From Cryobacterium algoricola (GTDB taxonomy: Bacteria > Actinomycetota > Actinomycetes > Actinomycetales > Microbacteriaceae): a stretch of 64,000 nt of DNA. Made by a program: the position numbers and the translations under genes. The notes under the pieces are model-generated. The model was not told where the DNA came from. It made no database searches and saw nothing but the letters and a program-made list of their open reading frames with translations. Positions 28,166 through 36,950 of the stretch are shown here, piece by piece (within the stretch, counting starts at the first letter, position 1; each line of letters opens with the position of its first letter). The stretch spans positions 1-64,000 of the forward strand of contig NZ_SOFG01000011.1 of the NCBI RefSeq assembly GCF_004402485.1, given 5' to 3'.

Positions 28166-29198
28166 TGCACTGCCCAGGCAGGTTGATTAAGCGGCGGATG
28201 GGCGGGACGTTGCCGATCGCGGTGTGGGGCCTGTGGTGATTGTATTCATGGAGCCAGGCTGGGAGGGCGTTTCGGCGGGCTGATTCCGTGGCGTAGAACC
28301 TGCTGAATGCCCACCCGTTGGCCAGGGTGCGGTGGAAGCGGTCGATCTTCCCGTTGGTTTGTGGCCGGTAGGGGCGCGTTTTCCTCACCTTGATGCCGAG
28401 GTCGTGGCAAGTGTCTCGCCAGAGATGGGATTTGTAGGCGGAGCCATTGTCGGACAAGACGGGCTCGACGGTGATTCCGCGTGCGGCGAACCAGGACACG
28501 GCCCGTGGTAGGACACCCACGGCGGTAAGAGCTGGTTCAGCGTCGTGGATCTCGGCGTAGGCGACTCGGGAGTGGTCGTCGATGACGGTGTGGACAAACG
28601 CGGTGCCCACCTTCGGGTTGCGCCACTAGTTCCGCGCCACGCCCGGTGTCGCGGCCCGGTTCTTGTCGTCTTGCTGGCGGCCGACAAATCGATGGCCGCC
28701 GCCGACAGAAATATTGCCGAGCTTCTTCACGCTCACGTGGATTAGCGAGCCGGGTGTGTCGTGCTCATAGCGGCGCACGACTTCACCGGTCCGAACATCG
28801 ACGTGGTGTAGTTTGTTCAGTCGCCAGCGGACCAGGACCGCGTGCACGGTCGAGGCTGGCATGTCGAGTTTCGCCCCGATCGCGACCGGTCCGAGACGCT
28901 TCTTCCAACGCAGATGCACGACCTTGCGCACGATTGGCTGCGGGGTCTTGGTGGGCATGTGGTGCGAGCGTGAGGATCGGTCCTGCTTCCCTTCCGCGCC
29001 CATCGCGGCATACCGTTCGGCCCACCGTTTCGCGGTCGGCCACGACACGTTGAACACGCGAGCGGCGAAAACAATCGACTGATGATCATCGACGATCAGG
29101 CGCGCGAGTCGCAAACGGTGACGAGGAGTCAAAGCGGCGTTTGCGTGGGACACGAGGACCACCTGGTTTCTGAAGTGGACAGCCTTTGACAGCTCCAC
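28161..29198 (-). pseudogene. IS481-type transposase interrupted by an amber codon
   Basis: Two in-frame parts, 28626-29198 (N-terminal HTH, LARLIVDDHQSIVFAARVF ... WAERY) and 28161-28610 (rve integrase core), are separated only by TAG at 28626-28628, in ARN-stop-WRNPKVG. The core keeps the Asp of VIDDHSRV and the Asp of SDNGSAY, while the third acidic residue appears as Asp in NGKIDRFHRTL where the family usually has Glu. The stop codon at the end lies in the target duplication, so it is supplied by the host sequence. Confidence 0.9.
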
Positions 29199-29280
29199 TC
29201 CACAACCGGAGGTCCTCGCTCACCCTCAACGACTACAGCGAGTCGTCACATCCACTCAACCAACCTGCCTGGGCAGTACA
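28166..29280 (-). mobile_element. IS481-family insertion sequence (inactive)
   Basis: 1115 bp bounded by 20-bp terminal inverted repeats (TGCACTGCCCAGGCAGGTTG left; right end identical but for one base) and a 6-bp GCTAGC duplication. It carries one transposase gene on the minus strand and lies inside a serine recombinase. The transposase is interrupted by a stop codon, so the copy should not move by itself. Confidence 0.92.
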
Positions 29281-29286
29281 GCTAGC
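29281..29286. repeat. Target-site duplication GCTAGC (right)
   Basis: Matches the copy at 28160-28165 and defines the right end of the IS. Confidence 0.85.
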
Positions 29287-29460
29287 CCCGCGCGTCTTTG
29301 CCGGAGTGATGCCCTCGCGTTGACGTTCTCGGATCAGCGAATGCTCGAACTCTGCAAAGGCACACCTCACGTTAGGAAGCAGGTTCGCCATCGCGTTGTC
29401 TTCACCGGTAAAAGACAACTGCTCCTTCACGAACTCGACCCGAACCTGCTATGTAGCCAG
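29287..29460 (-). pseudogene. Internal part of the disrupted serine recombinase
   Basis: The minus strand encodes VRVEFVKEQLSFTGEDNAMA, then CAFAEFEHSLIRERQREGI and PAKTRGAS, a resolvase/invertase core segment. The N-terminal catalytic part with the active Ser is gone: a stop codon lies just upstream and the type III restriction gene begins. Together with 27999-28159 this is what remains of one recombinase gene. Confidence 0.85.
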
Positions 29461-29489
29461 CCGGCGTACGATCGACCCCGGAGTTCGAC

Positions 29490-31994
29490 CTATTCAAGCA
29501 TCACCCGAGGGTCGGACATCTGACGGAGATTCGTCCAGGACTGTGCCATCTTCACATCATCCTCGTAAGCAATGAGGTAGCCCCACCGACTCTTCTGCCA
29601 CCCAGGCTCGGCCTCCATCATCCGCAGCACTCGCTCGGCAGCGGCACGCTTGGCTTTCACAGTTTCATCGTTGCGGCCACGCACGTCTTTGCCTTCGATG
29701 ATCCAGTGCACGCCGTCACGGTCTAACGCTACGAAATCGGGATAGTAAGAGCGCCCCGCCCCGTACTCGATCTTGGCTCCGTCTCCTTGCTCGAGACGCA
29801 TCCACCACACGATCTGGTCTGAGCGGTCGAGCATCTGAGCAACCAGTATTTCAGCGCTGAAAGAGTCGAATTGAGAGGCAGAGTAGAGGCTGCGCTGCCA
29901 TCCGTCGTAGTTCTGGCGCGGCTTGAACTTAGTGATGTCTGTCACCGCATGTTGTGATTCAATTGTGCGCCCGATGGCGAGTTCGTAGTCTCCACGTTTC
30001 GGCAGCATAAGTTCATGAATCCGAGGCTTCTCCTGCATTTGCCTCGCCGCTTCGTCGGAAGCCTGATTCACGGCGGCCTTCAAACGCATGACAGCCACGG
30101 CGATTCGCTTGCCGGTCCAGTCACCCCCGACCATGCTCGCAAATCTTTTGACGAATTGGACCAAGTAGCGACGGTTCACGTCACCTGATTGACCGTTCTT
30201 AAGTGCCGCCAGCTTGCGAAGATTTAGCTCAAGCGAGTTCTGGGCGTCCTTCGCTGTCACCACCTCTTCGAAGAGCTCTACCTGGGTGGTCGCTTCCAAG
30301 CGGACTGCTCCGTACTTGTCGGTGACTACAATCGTCTCGCGGTCGATCTGCTCGGTGAAGTCGCTGCCCACGGAGGCAGCGACTGTCTTGTGCCAATCGT
30401 CATTCAGATTTACGAGCTCGAGGCGATTTGGCGTCGTCTCGAAGGTAGTGAGCGGGAATGCGAATTGCTTCCCGTCGCTCAAGCGCACCGATTCGCGCGG
30501 TACCTCGACCTCGACCTCGGTCTCGTTCTCCACCAGGCTTTCGATGGCACGGACACCGCCGCCGAGCGCGGCCACTGTACCTAGGGTTGGGTCAATAGCA
30601 GCCGCCTGATCCACTGTTCCAGGTGTCAGCCAGAACACTTCGTCCTCCGATACCTCGCTTGAACCGTTAGTGGCACCGGCCGTGGTCGGCACTGGAGGTT
30701 TCTCGGGTATGGTCGGCACCTCAGATATTGCGCGCTCGTGGCCACTGAGCCCGTTCTTCCTCAGCGCTTCATAGATCGACTTATGGGAAAGTATGTCGAG
30801 CGAGTCGATCCACTCATCACCCGTGTACTTTCCGTATGGCAGGCGTAGTCCGCGGCCGATCATCTGCTCGGTCAGTGTGTCTGATTCGAGGGCTCGGATC
30901 GGCACCAGGACCGCTACGTTGTGCACGTTCCAACCCTCGTTGAGCATGCTCACCTGCACGATGGCGCGCACCGGCGAGTCTGGCTCCTGCACTAGTGCTA
31001 ATTGTTCTTCGACGGCCTCGCTTATTGCGTTTGAGTGAACGACAAGCACCTGACCGCTACCAGGGAACATGTCGCCGCCACGGAGGATGTTTGCGATCTC
31101 ATCCGCGTGTTCGGTGTCCTGACATGTGACGAGCATGATCGGATTGATTCGCGGAACGTCAGGGTGTTCAACCTCGTAGTCCCGATAGGCAGAAGCCTTT
31201 CGTTCGAGGATCTTTTTCGCGTCCTTCAGCTGACCGAGAGCCTCACCGTCCCGGTACCCACCCTTGCGGTGCGCGACGACCGGTGTCTTCACGAACTTTT
31301 CAGCAATCGCATCGTGAAGTGTGTATTCGAAGATCACGTGATCGTCCTCGGCTGGGGTGGCAGTCAGACCGACGCGCGCCGCAGGCTTTAACAGGCTGAG
31401 CGCAGCAGACCAAGTGGCAGCAGAACCACCGTACCTGTGCGACTCGTCCAACACGACAAGGAGGTCGTCCGCCGCGGTCAAGTGGCTAAGCAGCGACTTA
31501 CCCAACATCTCCTGAGGGCGAGCAGTACGCAGATTCTTAGCTGTCGTCGAGTCAGGCTTCACATAGTCGTTCGTGTCCTGCTGAACGAGGTGGTGGACAT
31601 TCATCAAGAAGAGTTTGACCACGTCTTTGTCACGGATTGTCGCGGAGTGCTGATCGAAGTTCTGCGGCGTGATGACGGACTTCTCGATCTCGGCCCCCTC
31701 AATGAAACCGGAGGCGCCGCGCGTGAAGTTGGCGATCGTCTTCGTGCGCACGGTCTTGCCAGGAAGTACTACCAGCAGATTCTTCACACCACTGGCCGCC
31801 GCGTACTCAAGGAGAGCAGCCAACAGCCATGTCTTCCCAACGCCGGTTGCGATATCCAAAACCACTTGCTGGCATTCGTCCTGGCGCGAAAGAGCGTGGA
31901 TAACTGTATCCAAGCCGTCAGCGTTTGGCTTCCGCAGTTGGAACCGCGAAGTGAGATCGTCAACCAGAGGTTGGTCATACCCGAAAATTGCCAC
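29490..31994 (-). CDS. res: Type III restriction enzyme, Res subunit
   Basis: 834 residues from a GTG. N-terminal helicase motor: Walker A DIATGVGKTWLLAALL, DEAD-like box VVLDESHRYGGS, VGLTATPAEDD, and motif VI region EQMIGRGLRLP. C-terminal PD-(D/E)xK nuclease: YYPDFVALDRDGVHWIIEGKD. I prefer the GTG at 31994, one base after the Mod stop and 9 bases after GGAGGA; an ATG at 32030 would overlap mod by 35 bases. Together with Mod it translocates on and cuts unmodified foreign DNA between head-to-head sites. Confidence 0.92.
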   Translation of the reverse strand: MAIFGYDQPLVDDLTSRFQLRKPNADGLDTVIHALSRQDECQQVVLDIATGVGKTWLLAALLEYAAASGVKNLLVVLPGKTVRTKTIANFTRGASGFIEGAEIEKSVITPQNFDQHSATIRDKDVVKLFLMNVHHLVQQDTNDYVKPDSTTAKNLRTARPQEMLGKSLLSHLTAADDLLVVLDESHRYGGSAATWSAALSLLKPAARVGLTATPAEDDHVIFEYTLHDAIAEKFVKTPVVAHRKGGYRDGEALGQLKDAKKILERKASAYRDYEVEHPDVPRINPIMLVTCQDTEHADEIANILRGGDMFPGSGQVLVVHSNAISEAVEEQLALVQEPDSPVRAIVQVSMLNEGWNVHNVAVLVPIRALESDTLTEQMIGRGLRLPYGKYTGDEWIDSLDILSHKSIYEALRKNGLSGHERAISEVPTIPEKPPVPTTAGATNGSSEVSEDEVFWLTPGTVDQAAAIDPTLGTVAALGGGVRAIESLVENETEVEVEVPRESVRLSDGKQFAFPLTTFETTPNRLELVNLNDDWHKTVAASVGSDFTEQIDRETIVVTDKYGAVRLEATTQVELFEEVVTAKDAQNSLELNLRKLAALKNGQSGDVNRRYLVQFVKRFASMVGGDWTGKRIAVAVMRLKAAVNQASDEAARQMQEKPRIHELMLPKRGDYELAIGRTIESQHAVTDITKFKPRQNYDGWQRSLYSASQFDSFSAEILVAQMLDRSDQIVWWMRLEQGDGAKIEYGAGRSYYPDFVALDRDGVHWIIEGKDVRGRNDETVKAKRAAAERVLRMMEAEPGWQKSRWGYLIAYEDDVKMAQSWTNLRQMSDPRVMLE

Positions 31995-31995
31995 G

Positions 31996-33960
31996 CTAGG
32001 CCGTTCCTCCAGTTGCTTTGAACAAGTCATCGGGCATCTGCAATAGCCGGCTGCCCGGGGCCCGCCTACGCAGCTCTCGGTCAAGGTTAGGGGCTGCACC
32101 GTCGCACACGACGGTCAAAGAGTGGCCCTTGGGCAAGTCGACTAGCAGCTCAGAGAGCAGGCTCCCACTCAACTGGCCTTCAAGTACTGCCAGCCACTGT
32201 CTCCCTTTCACACCCGTGAACCGAGGTGATTCCGGCGTGAGCCTGAAGCCAAGATGCGCCGCGACCGAGCGTTCGAGCACATCGCCTGTTGCCTCCGGAG
32301 TAATGAAAAAAGTCTTCGTGTCGCTGCTGTACGGGTCCTCGTCGACGCCCACCCAGACAGGCGAAAGGCGGTGAACGGAAAAGCCACCGCCGCCGGCCCA
32401 CTGCACCGTGCTGATCTTCTTGGTGGATGTTGCGTCGCGAAGGGCTCTTATCTTGTCGTTGTCGAATTCGATCCCCGATTCCTTCAATTGCGCAAGAACT
32501 CGTCCGAGTACGGTGTTGAAGCTGCGGGCTTCTGCGACCGTGGTGTTGCCCGGCAGCTCGGTGTCTGCCTCGTAAATCACGGTCGTCGTCACACCGCCGG
32601 AGTCGGCGCCGGCCACAACCTTCTCCAGGCGCGGCTTGGTGAATGTGGCAACGTTGTTTTCTGAGAGCTCACAGGTGACCCATCGTCTCCCGAGCTTGTG
32701 AGCAACCGCAGCGGTGGTGCCGGAACCGGCGAAGCAATCCAGCACGATGTCACCGGGATTTGTCGCGATGCGAATGATCCGCTCCAGCAAACGCTCTGGT
32801 TTTGGCGTGTCAAAGAGCTTCTTCCCAGGGAACAGTGCCTTTATCTCAGACTTAGCCTGTCGGTTATGACCGACCTCGGTGTTTGCCCACCATGTTCGAG
32901 GGTTATTGCCGTCTTCTGGGACATACGCTTTGCGCCCGATGCCACCCGACGCACGAATCAGAATCTCAGGCAGCGGTCCAGCGGAGCGTCGCGCTTCCAC
33001 GAGCCTGCGTGCCTCTTCGAGGGGGACGTCAAGCACGAGTGCGCATACGCTATTGGATGCCTTTTCGTGTGGTACGCCTTCGTTGTCAGCACGCCACTCC
33101 GCGTCATTAAGATTTTCGAGTTTGTACGGCGCCCATTCATTCAGCCCTGCCAGAATGCGCAGCTGCGAATACCGCCAGCTCGATCCACGCGGCGGACGTA
33201 GCATCTTCCCTGTCATGGGGCTCTGGATTGCATAACACATACCGCCTGACCCGTCACCGTGGTTACCCGACGGGTTGTCATCCCACCACGGGCCGTTCGG
33301 GTCGTTATCAGGATTAGTGAACCGGGCATTGTGCTCTTCTGTCCGGATTGATTTGTTCGGAGAAAATGCATCCGACTTCCGATAGACGATTATGACGTCC
33401 TGATCGACCGAGAACCCTGCGCCTCGGCGTGGTGAATCTGCTTTTTGCCAAACTACCTCCGCGACGAAGTTACCTGGCCCAAACTCTTCATCGAGCAATG
33501 CGCGCATCCGGTGGTTCTCAGAATCATCCAGATGTACCCAGATCGAACCGTCGTCCGACAGAAGCTTTTTTAACAGTACGAGCCGGTCTCGCATGAATGT
33601 CAGCCATACCGAATGCTCGAGGTTATCTTCGTAGTGTGCGAAGACGCCACCTGTGTTGAAGGGCGGGTCGATGTAAACGCATTTCACGCGTCCTACATAC
33701 CGTTCAGCGAGTTCAGGCACGCGGGTCAACGCCTCGAGAATGTCCCCAGATTCTCCCGTGACAAGCATGTTGTCATGGAGGCCACCGTCTCGAGGATTGC
33801 CCACGTGACCATCAGAGATAAGGTAATGCGTTTGGCAGGCCCGCGGATCATTCTTGTCGACCCAAGCGTAGTCGTATGCACCTTCTCTAGTCGGAATCAG
33901 CGCCTGATCTTTACCCATCCATGTGAGTTCTAGGCGCCCTTGCAGGTCCCGTTGTGTCAT
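31996..33960 (-). CDS. mod: Type III DNA adenine methyltransferase, Mod subunit
   Basis: 654 residues. Motif IV DPPF (VKCVYIDPPFNTGG, about residue 98) precedes the target-recognition region, and the AdoMet motif I (ILDCFAGSGTT-like DCFAGSGTTAAVAHKLGRRW) comes later, the order of beta-class N6-adenine methyltransferases. The recognition sequence cannot be predicted. ATG at 33960. It is the first gene of the mod-res operon and both methylates host sites and provides specificity to Res. Confidence 0.93.
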   Translation of the reverse strand: MTQRDLQGRLELTWMGKDQALIPTREGAYDYAWVDKNDPRACQTHYLISDGHVGNPRDGGLHDNMLVTGESGDILEALTRVPELAERYVGRVKCVYIDPPFNTGGVFAHYEDNLEHSVWLTFMRDRLVLLKKLLSDDGSIWVHLDDSENHRMRALLDEEFGPGNFVAEVVWQKADSPRRGAGFSVDQDVIIVYRKSDAFSPNKSIRTEEHNARFTNPDNDPNGPWWDDNPSGNHGDGSGGMCYAIQSPMTGKMLRPPRGSSWRYSQLRILAGLNEWAPYKLENLNDAEWRADNEGVPHEKASNSVCALVLDVPLEEARRLVEARRSAGPLPEILIRASGGIGRKAYVPEDGNNPRTWWANTEVGHNRQAKSEIKALFPGKKLFDTPKPERLLERIIRIATNPGDIVLDCFAGSGTTAAVAHKLGRRWVTCELSENNVATFTKPRLEKVVAGADSGGVTTTVIYEADTELPGNTTVAEARSFNTVLGRVLAQLKESGIEFDNDKIRALRDATSTKKISTVQWAGGGGFSVHRLSPVWVGVDEDPYSSDTKTFFITPEATGDVLERSVAAHLGFRLTPESPRFTGVKGRQWLAVLEGQLSGSLLSELLVDLPKGHSLTVVCDGAAPNLDRELRRRAPGSRLLQMPDDLFKATGGTA

Positions 33961-34243
33961 CTAGATGGCTCCTACGATTCTCTTTTTCGCCTAACTGGCA
34001 ACCCTACACGGGCGTTATGTCCAAGAGGCCGTCGTACTACCCTGCCGAACGTGCCAACCGCGCAGGTCAACGCGCCCCCGAGCGTCGGCGACCTTGCGGT
34101 GCCCTGACGAACCTGAAGATCGCCGGGACTCAGCCGGGGCAGCGGCCATCCGGGCCTAGTCCACGCCGATAGCGTCTTTATACGTCAGCCAACCCGGGTG
34201 ATCTCGGCTCACGTTTGAAGGGATTGGCGTCGGCGACTCTGAA

Positions 34244-34828
34244 TCACGCTATATCTGGCAAAGCTGTGACATCCGGCCTCACTAGCTTTCGCCGCTTGAG
34301 TTCCGCCTCGAGGAACATCACCCGTATCCCGTCCGGTTTGCCGCCGCCGATGCGATTCACGGTGTAATCGGCTGGGAACATCTTGACGACTCTGGCTTCC
34401 AGCTGGTCGCGTCGGCTCGTCCGCGCGGCGAAGATGCGGGTGGTGTCAAGGGAGCGGAATGAGTCGATCGAAAGGACTGACTCGTCCGGGTTCCCCCACA
34501 GCAGCCGGTCGAACGATTTCGTACCGGTCCAGTGTTTCTTGATGCGCGTCCGCATGTCAACGGATTGACCGATGTAAGCCTGCCGGTACTCGTCCAGCAC
34601 CATCACGTACACCCCTTCTTCCCCGTCCAAGGCCCGCAGATCGCTGACAGGTCGAAGTCCCTTGTTCTTCCGGACGATCTCGTGGAGTGAGTTCTCGAAG
34701 TCCGCTGGTGGGATGTGCGCGAAGAACGCCATGTTCAGATCGAAATTGTCCAAGGCCTGCTCGCGTTGTCGTGCGCAGAATTCGTCGGAGAGCAGTGTGT
34801 GGTCGTCGTCCTCGTAAGCCCAGGACAT
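34244..34828 (-). CDS. GIY-YIG nuclease-domain protein (likely 5'-truncated by frameshift)
   Basis: 194 residues as annotated. GIY-YIG core: EGVYVMVLDEYRQAYIGQSVDMRTRIKKHW, with the expected Arg and a Glu in the helix RDQLEARVVKMF. The family includes nucleases acting in repair, restriction and mobile introns. The frame is open upstream of this ATG and reads LFSESQWAS before MSWAYEDDD; the other frame upstream (34850-35094) encodes a protein-like segment ending SLRDPG. One base gained or lost near 34860 would fuse them into a protein of about 275 residues. It ends the defence island. Confidence 0.75.
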   Translation of the reverse strand: MSWAYEDDDHTLLSDEFCARQREQALDNFDLNMAFFAHIPPADFENSLHEIVRKNKGLRPVSDLRALDGEEGVYVMVLDEYRQAYIGQSVDMRTRIKKHWTGTKSFDRLLWGNPDESVLSIDSFRSLDTTRIFAARTSRRDQLEARVVKMFPADYTVNRIGGGKPDGIRVMFLEAELKRRKLVRPDVTALPDIA

Positions 34829-34849
34829 GCTGGCCCACTGGCTTTCTGA

Positions 34850-35094
34850 GAAGAGACTCCGGGGTCCCGGAGTGACGGTGTCTTGTTGGGTAGTGCGTAC
34901 TGCTCCCGGGTCAGCCTGTGACCGTACTTTCCGGGCCGCATCTGCTCACCGAAATGCTCGACAACCACTCCAACGGCGCGCCGCCCCGGCATTGGTCTGA
35001 CAGAACGGGAAGCATTCACAGCGCTGATGCAGGCGTCGCAGTCACAGCCGCGCAGGTCTACGCCTAGGACGCCCGGAGGGAACAGGTCGGTCAT
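34850..35094 (-). pseudogene. Probable N-terminal part of the GIY-YIG gene, out of frame
   Basis: Begins MTDLFPPGVLGVDLRG with a C-D-C-D-A-C cysteine cluster, and ends KYGHRLTREQYALPNKTPSL. Residues past about 34860 lose plausibility and overlap the GIY-YIG start. Its ATG overlaps the stop of a small ORF by 4 bases, a mark of a translated operon. Confidence 0.5.
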
Positions 35095-35198
35095 CGGGCG
35101 ACCGGCATGTCGAACGTTTCGGTGTTCGCAATCTGCTGAGCGAGGCCTAGGCGGTGCGCAACTCCTTGCTCACGGTCGACCTGACGGTAATCCCTCAT
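35091..35198 (-). CDS. Small ORF upstream of the GIY-YIG gene
   Basis: 35 codons (MRDYRQVDREQGVAHRLGL ... MPVAR). The stop overlaps the next ATG by 4 bases (ATGA). No family is recognised and the ribosome site is weak. The support is only the overlap and the coding-like composition. Confidence 0.4.
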   Translation of the reverse strand: MRDYRQVDREQGVAHRLGLAQQIANTETFDMPVAR

Positions 35199-35288
35199 GG
35201 AAAGAACTATGCTCGGCTCGTTTGACGTTGTCCAACCGAGGTCCGCCTTGAGCATCGGTCCTCACTCGCCTGCCCTTGGGCGATGTTG

Positions 35289-35475
35289 CTAGCTGGGCAA
35301 TCTCAACTTGCCGAAGAAGGCCCTGTTCCGCCGCGTAGCCGAGTTGACCAGCCCGTCGAAACTCATGACCTCGATGTACGCCTTGGCGGATTTGCTGAAG
35401 CCAAAGTACCTGAGACCGTCGTGCGTCGGGCTCAGGTCCGAGACATTCGCAATCAGGGCGGACTTACACAGGAGT
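35289..35475 (-). pseudogene. C-terminal gene remnant of unknown family
   Basis: An open minus-strand frame without a start codon for most of its length encodes SDLSPTHDGLRYFGFSKSAK and ends RNRAFFGKLRLPS. A stop codon sits directly upstream, so only a tail remains. The composition is protein-like, but I do not recognise the family. Confidence 0.35.
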
Positions 35476-35563
35476 TAAAGTCACGCGCTTGTACTTTATT
35501 TTTTAAAAGATGTGGAGTACGGTCTATATAAAAGTTCACCGGATTTCGACGAAAGGCTATCCA

Positions 35564-36034
35564 ATGGTAAATCCAACAACGCAGCTGGTCATTGACATAA
35601 GTGACATCAGCACGGATTGCATTGCGCGCCTTCACAGAGCAATTGCCGACGTTCTAGCGCAGCCCGGTAACTCCAGCGAGGCGCTCGGCTGGACGCACTC
35701 CGTTGCCGTTGAACTCATCAATCGGCTGCGGGCAATGGACCGCCCCATACAAGAAGCCGTGCTTCGTCGCGAGGTGGAGAACGGCGGTGCAGCCTCGCGC
35801 GAAGAGGTTTACGACATCGGTGGCTACGCCCAGGACAGGCAGCTCAAAGGCTTCACTCGAGCGGTCAACACCATTGTTCGCGATCTCGTTGAGGAAGGTC
35901 AACTTCCGTCTCACGCACCCAACCCGATGGAACCGCTCTGGGAATTTGGCGGCGCGACGTCGAAATCAGCGCTCGCTTTTGCAATGCCCGCCGACCTCGT
36001 CGCACTGTTCCGCGACGCTTTCCAGTCCGTCTAG
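35564..36034 (+). CDS. Hypothetical protein
   Basis: 156 residues (MVNPTTQLVIDISDISTDCI...). Soluble, helical, with no membrane segment and no motif I recognise. The N-terminal beta-alpha segment and C-terminal acidic/hydrophobic end (MPADLVALFRDAFQSV) suggest one folded domain. The ATG at 35564 follows GAAAGG. The DNA just upstream (35485-35545) is unusually AT-rich, including a TTTATTTTTT run and TATATA that could serve as a promoter, unlike the surrounding GC-rich sequence. Alone on the plus strand between the defence island and the ICE. Confidence 0.6.
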   Translation: MVNPTTQLVIDISDISTDCIARLHRAIADVLAQPGNSSEALGWTHSVAVELINRLRAMDRPIQEAVLRREVENGGAASREEVYDIGGYAQDRQLKGFTRAVNTIVRDLVEEGQLPSHAPNPMEPLWEFGGATSKSALAFAMPADLVALFRDAFQSV

Positions 36035-36172
36035 GCGGGTAGCGACCTCGGCAGGCGTTCGCGCACCGTCGCCTGGCCGCCGTCGCGCCTGCCTGTTCGC
36101 TCTACAGCCCTCGGGCTCGCGGGGAGCCGAAAGGTGCCGTCCTTCCTCCTTGCGAAGTCATCCCGGGTCGAT

Positions 36173-36364
36173 TCAGGCAACGAACGGGTCCGGGATGACT
36201 ATGACCAGGCCGCACGCGGGGCAGTGGCGCCAAACTCGCAATCGGCGCGTGGTCGAGATCGCGTGAAACGCCATCTCGCGTCCGCAGCCTGGGCATAGCG
36301 AAGAGTCCCCGCCCAGATCATCATCTTGATCGTCTTCCATTTTGTTACCTGTCTGCTCCGCCAT
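36173..36364 (-). CDS. Small zinc-ribbon protein
   Basis: 63 residues. Two knuckles, LCPGCGREM and HCPACGLVIV, spaced about 23 residues apart, make a typical four-Cys zinc ribbon after an acidic N-terminus (KMEDDQDDDLGGD). ATG at 36364 or 36340. Such short ribbons occur in regulatory or nucleic-acid-binding proteins; no specific function can be given. Confidence 0.6.
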   Translation of the reverse strand: MAEQTGNKMEDDQDDDLGGDSSLCPGCGREMAFHAISTTRRLRVWRHCPACGLVIVIPDPFVA

Positions 36365-36390
36365 CTTTTCAATCGAACTGGGTGGCCTCG

Positions 36391-36424
36391 CTACACGGAC
36401 CGGCCGCTTGGCCGGTCCGTGTAG
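36391..36424. terminator. Perfect 15-bp hairpin at the left end of the transfer operon
   Basis: CTACACGGACCGGCC-gctt-GGCCGGTCCGTGTAG. It lies just after the end of ssb (minus strand) and before the start of the zinc-ribbon gene, so it probably terminates the long leftward ICE transcript. There is no T-run. Confidence 0.7.
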
Positions 36425-36455
36425 TGACCAGACGTCGAGTTCTATCTCGAAGCGA

Positions 36456-36821
36456 CTATTCTTCGTCGTCGGCCTTTGGGGTGCGCTGGATTTGGGCGGT
36501 GGCCCGGTTGAGGTCGACGCCGATGTTGTCGGCGTCGATGACGCGGACGTAGTGTTTGGCGCCGTCGTCTCCCCAGCTGTTGGTGTGTTCGCGGCCGATG
36601 ACGATGACCGGGTCTCCCTTGTGGAGTGTGGTTGCGGCGTTGTCGCCGAGGGCGAATCGGGCTTCGACGAAGTGGGTGGTGGCGTCGGGGTGGGCGTGCC
36701 ATTTTCCGGTGCGGTATTCGCCGGTGTTTTCGATGACGCGCAGCTTGGTGATGTTGATGCTGCCGGCCTGGACGATTTCGGGGTCGGTGGCCAGGTTTCC
36801 GGTGATGGTGCGTGTGCTCAT
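36456..36821 (-). CDS. ssb: Single-stranded DNA-binding protein, ICE copy 1
   Basis: 121 residues with the OB-fold start MSTRTITGNLATDPEI, then INITKLRVIENTGEYR, HFVEARF and GDPVIVIGREH. It lacks the long Gly-rich linker and the conserved acidic C-terminal tip of housekeeping SSB, although the end is acidic (KADDEE). A paralogue about 65% similar is at 50607-50972. It would coat single-stranded DNA during conjugative transfer or replication of the element. Confidence 0.92.
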   Translation of the reverse strand: MSTRTITGNLATDPEIVQAGSINITKLRVIENTGEYRTGKWHAHPDATTHFVEARFALGDNAATTLHKGDPVIVIGREHTNSWGDDGAKHYVRVIDADNIGVDLNRATAQIQRTPKADDEE

Positions 36822-36950
36822 CGGTTCGTCTCCTCAGTTTGAATAGTTGATTTGCTGGTAGTGCGATCGGTCTGGTGCTTTCGGAGCTGTGTATCGGTGG
36901 GTGATGCTGGGGTGCGGCTGCCCGACTGGGTGGCGGGCAGCCGCTTCTTG

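Noticed and set aside
32030..32099. Longer starts for the Res subunit (ATG at 32030 or further upstream)
   Set aside because: They lie inside mod; the GTG at 31994 has GGAGGA at the right distance and starts right after the mod stop.
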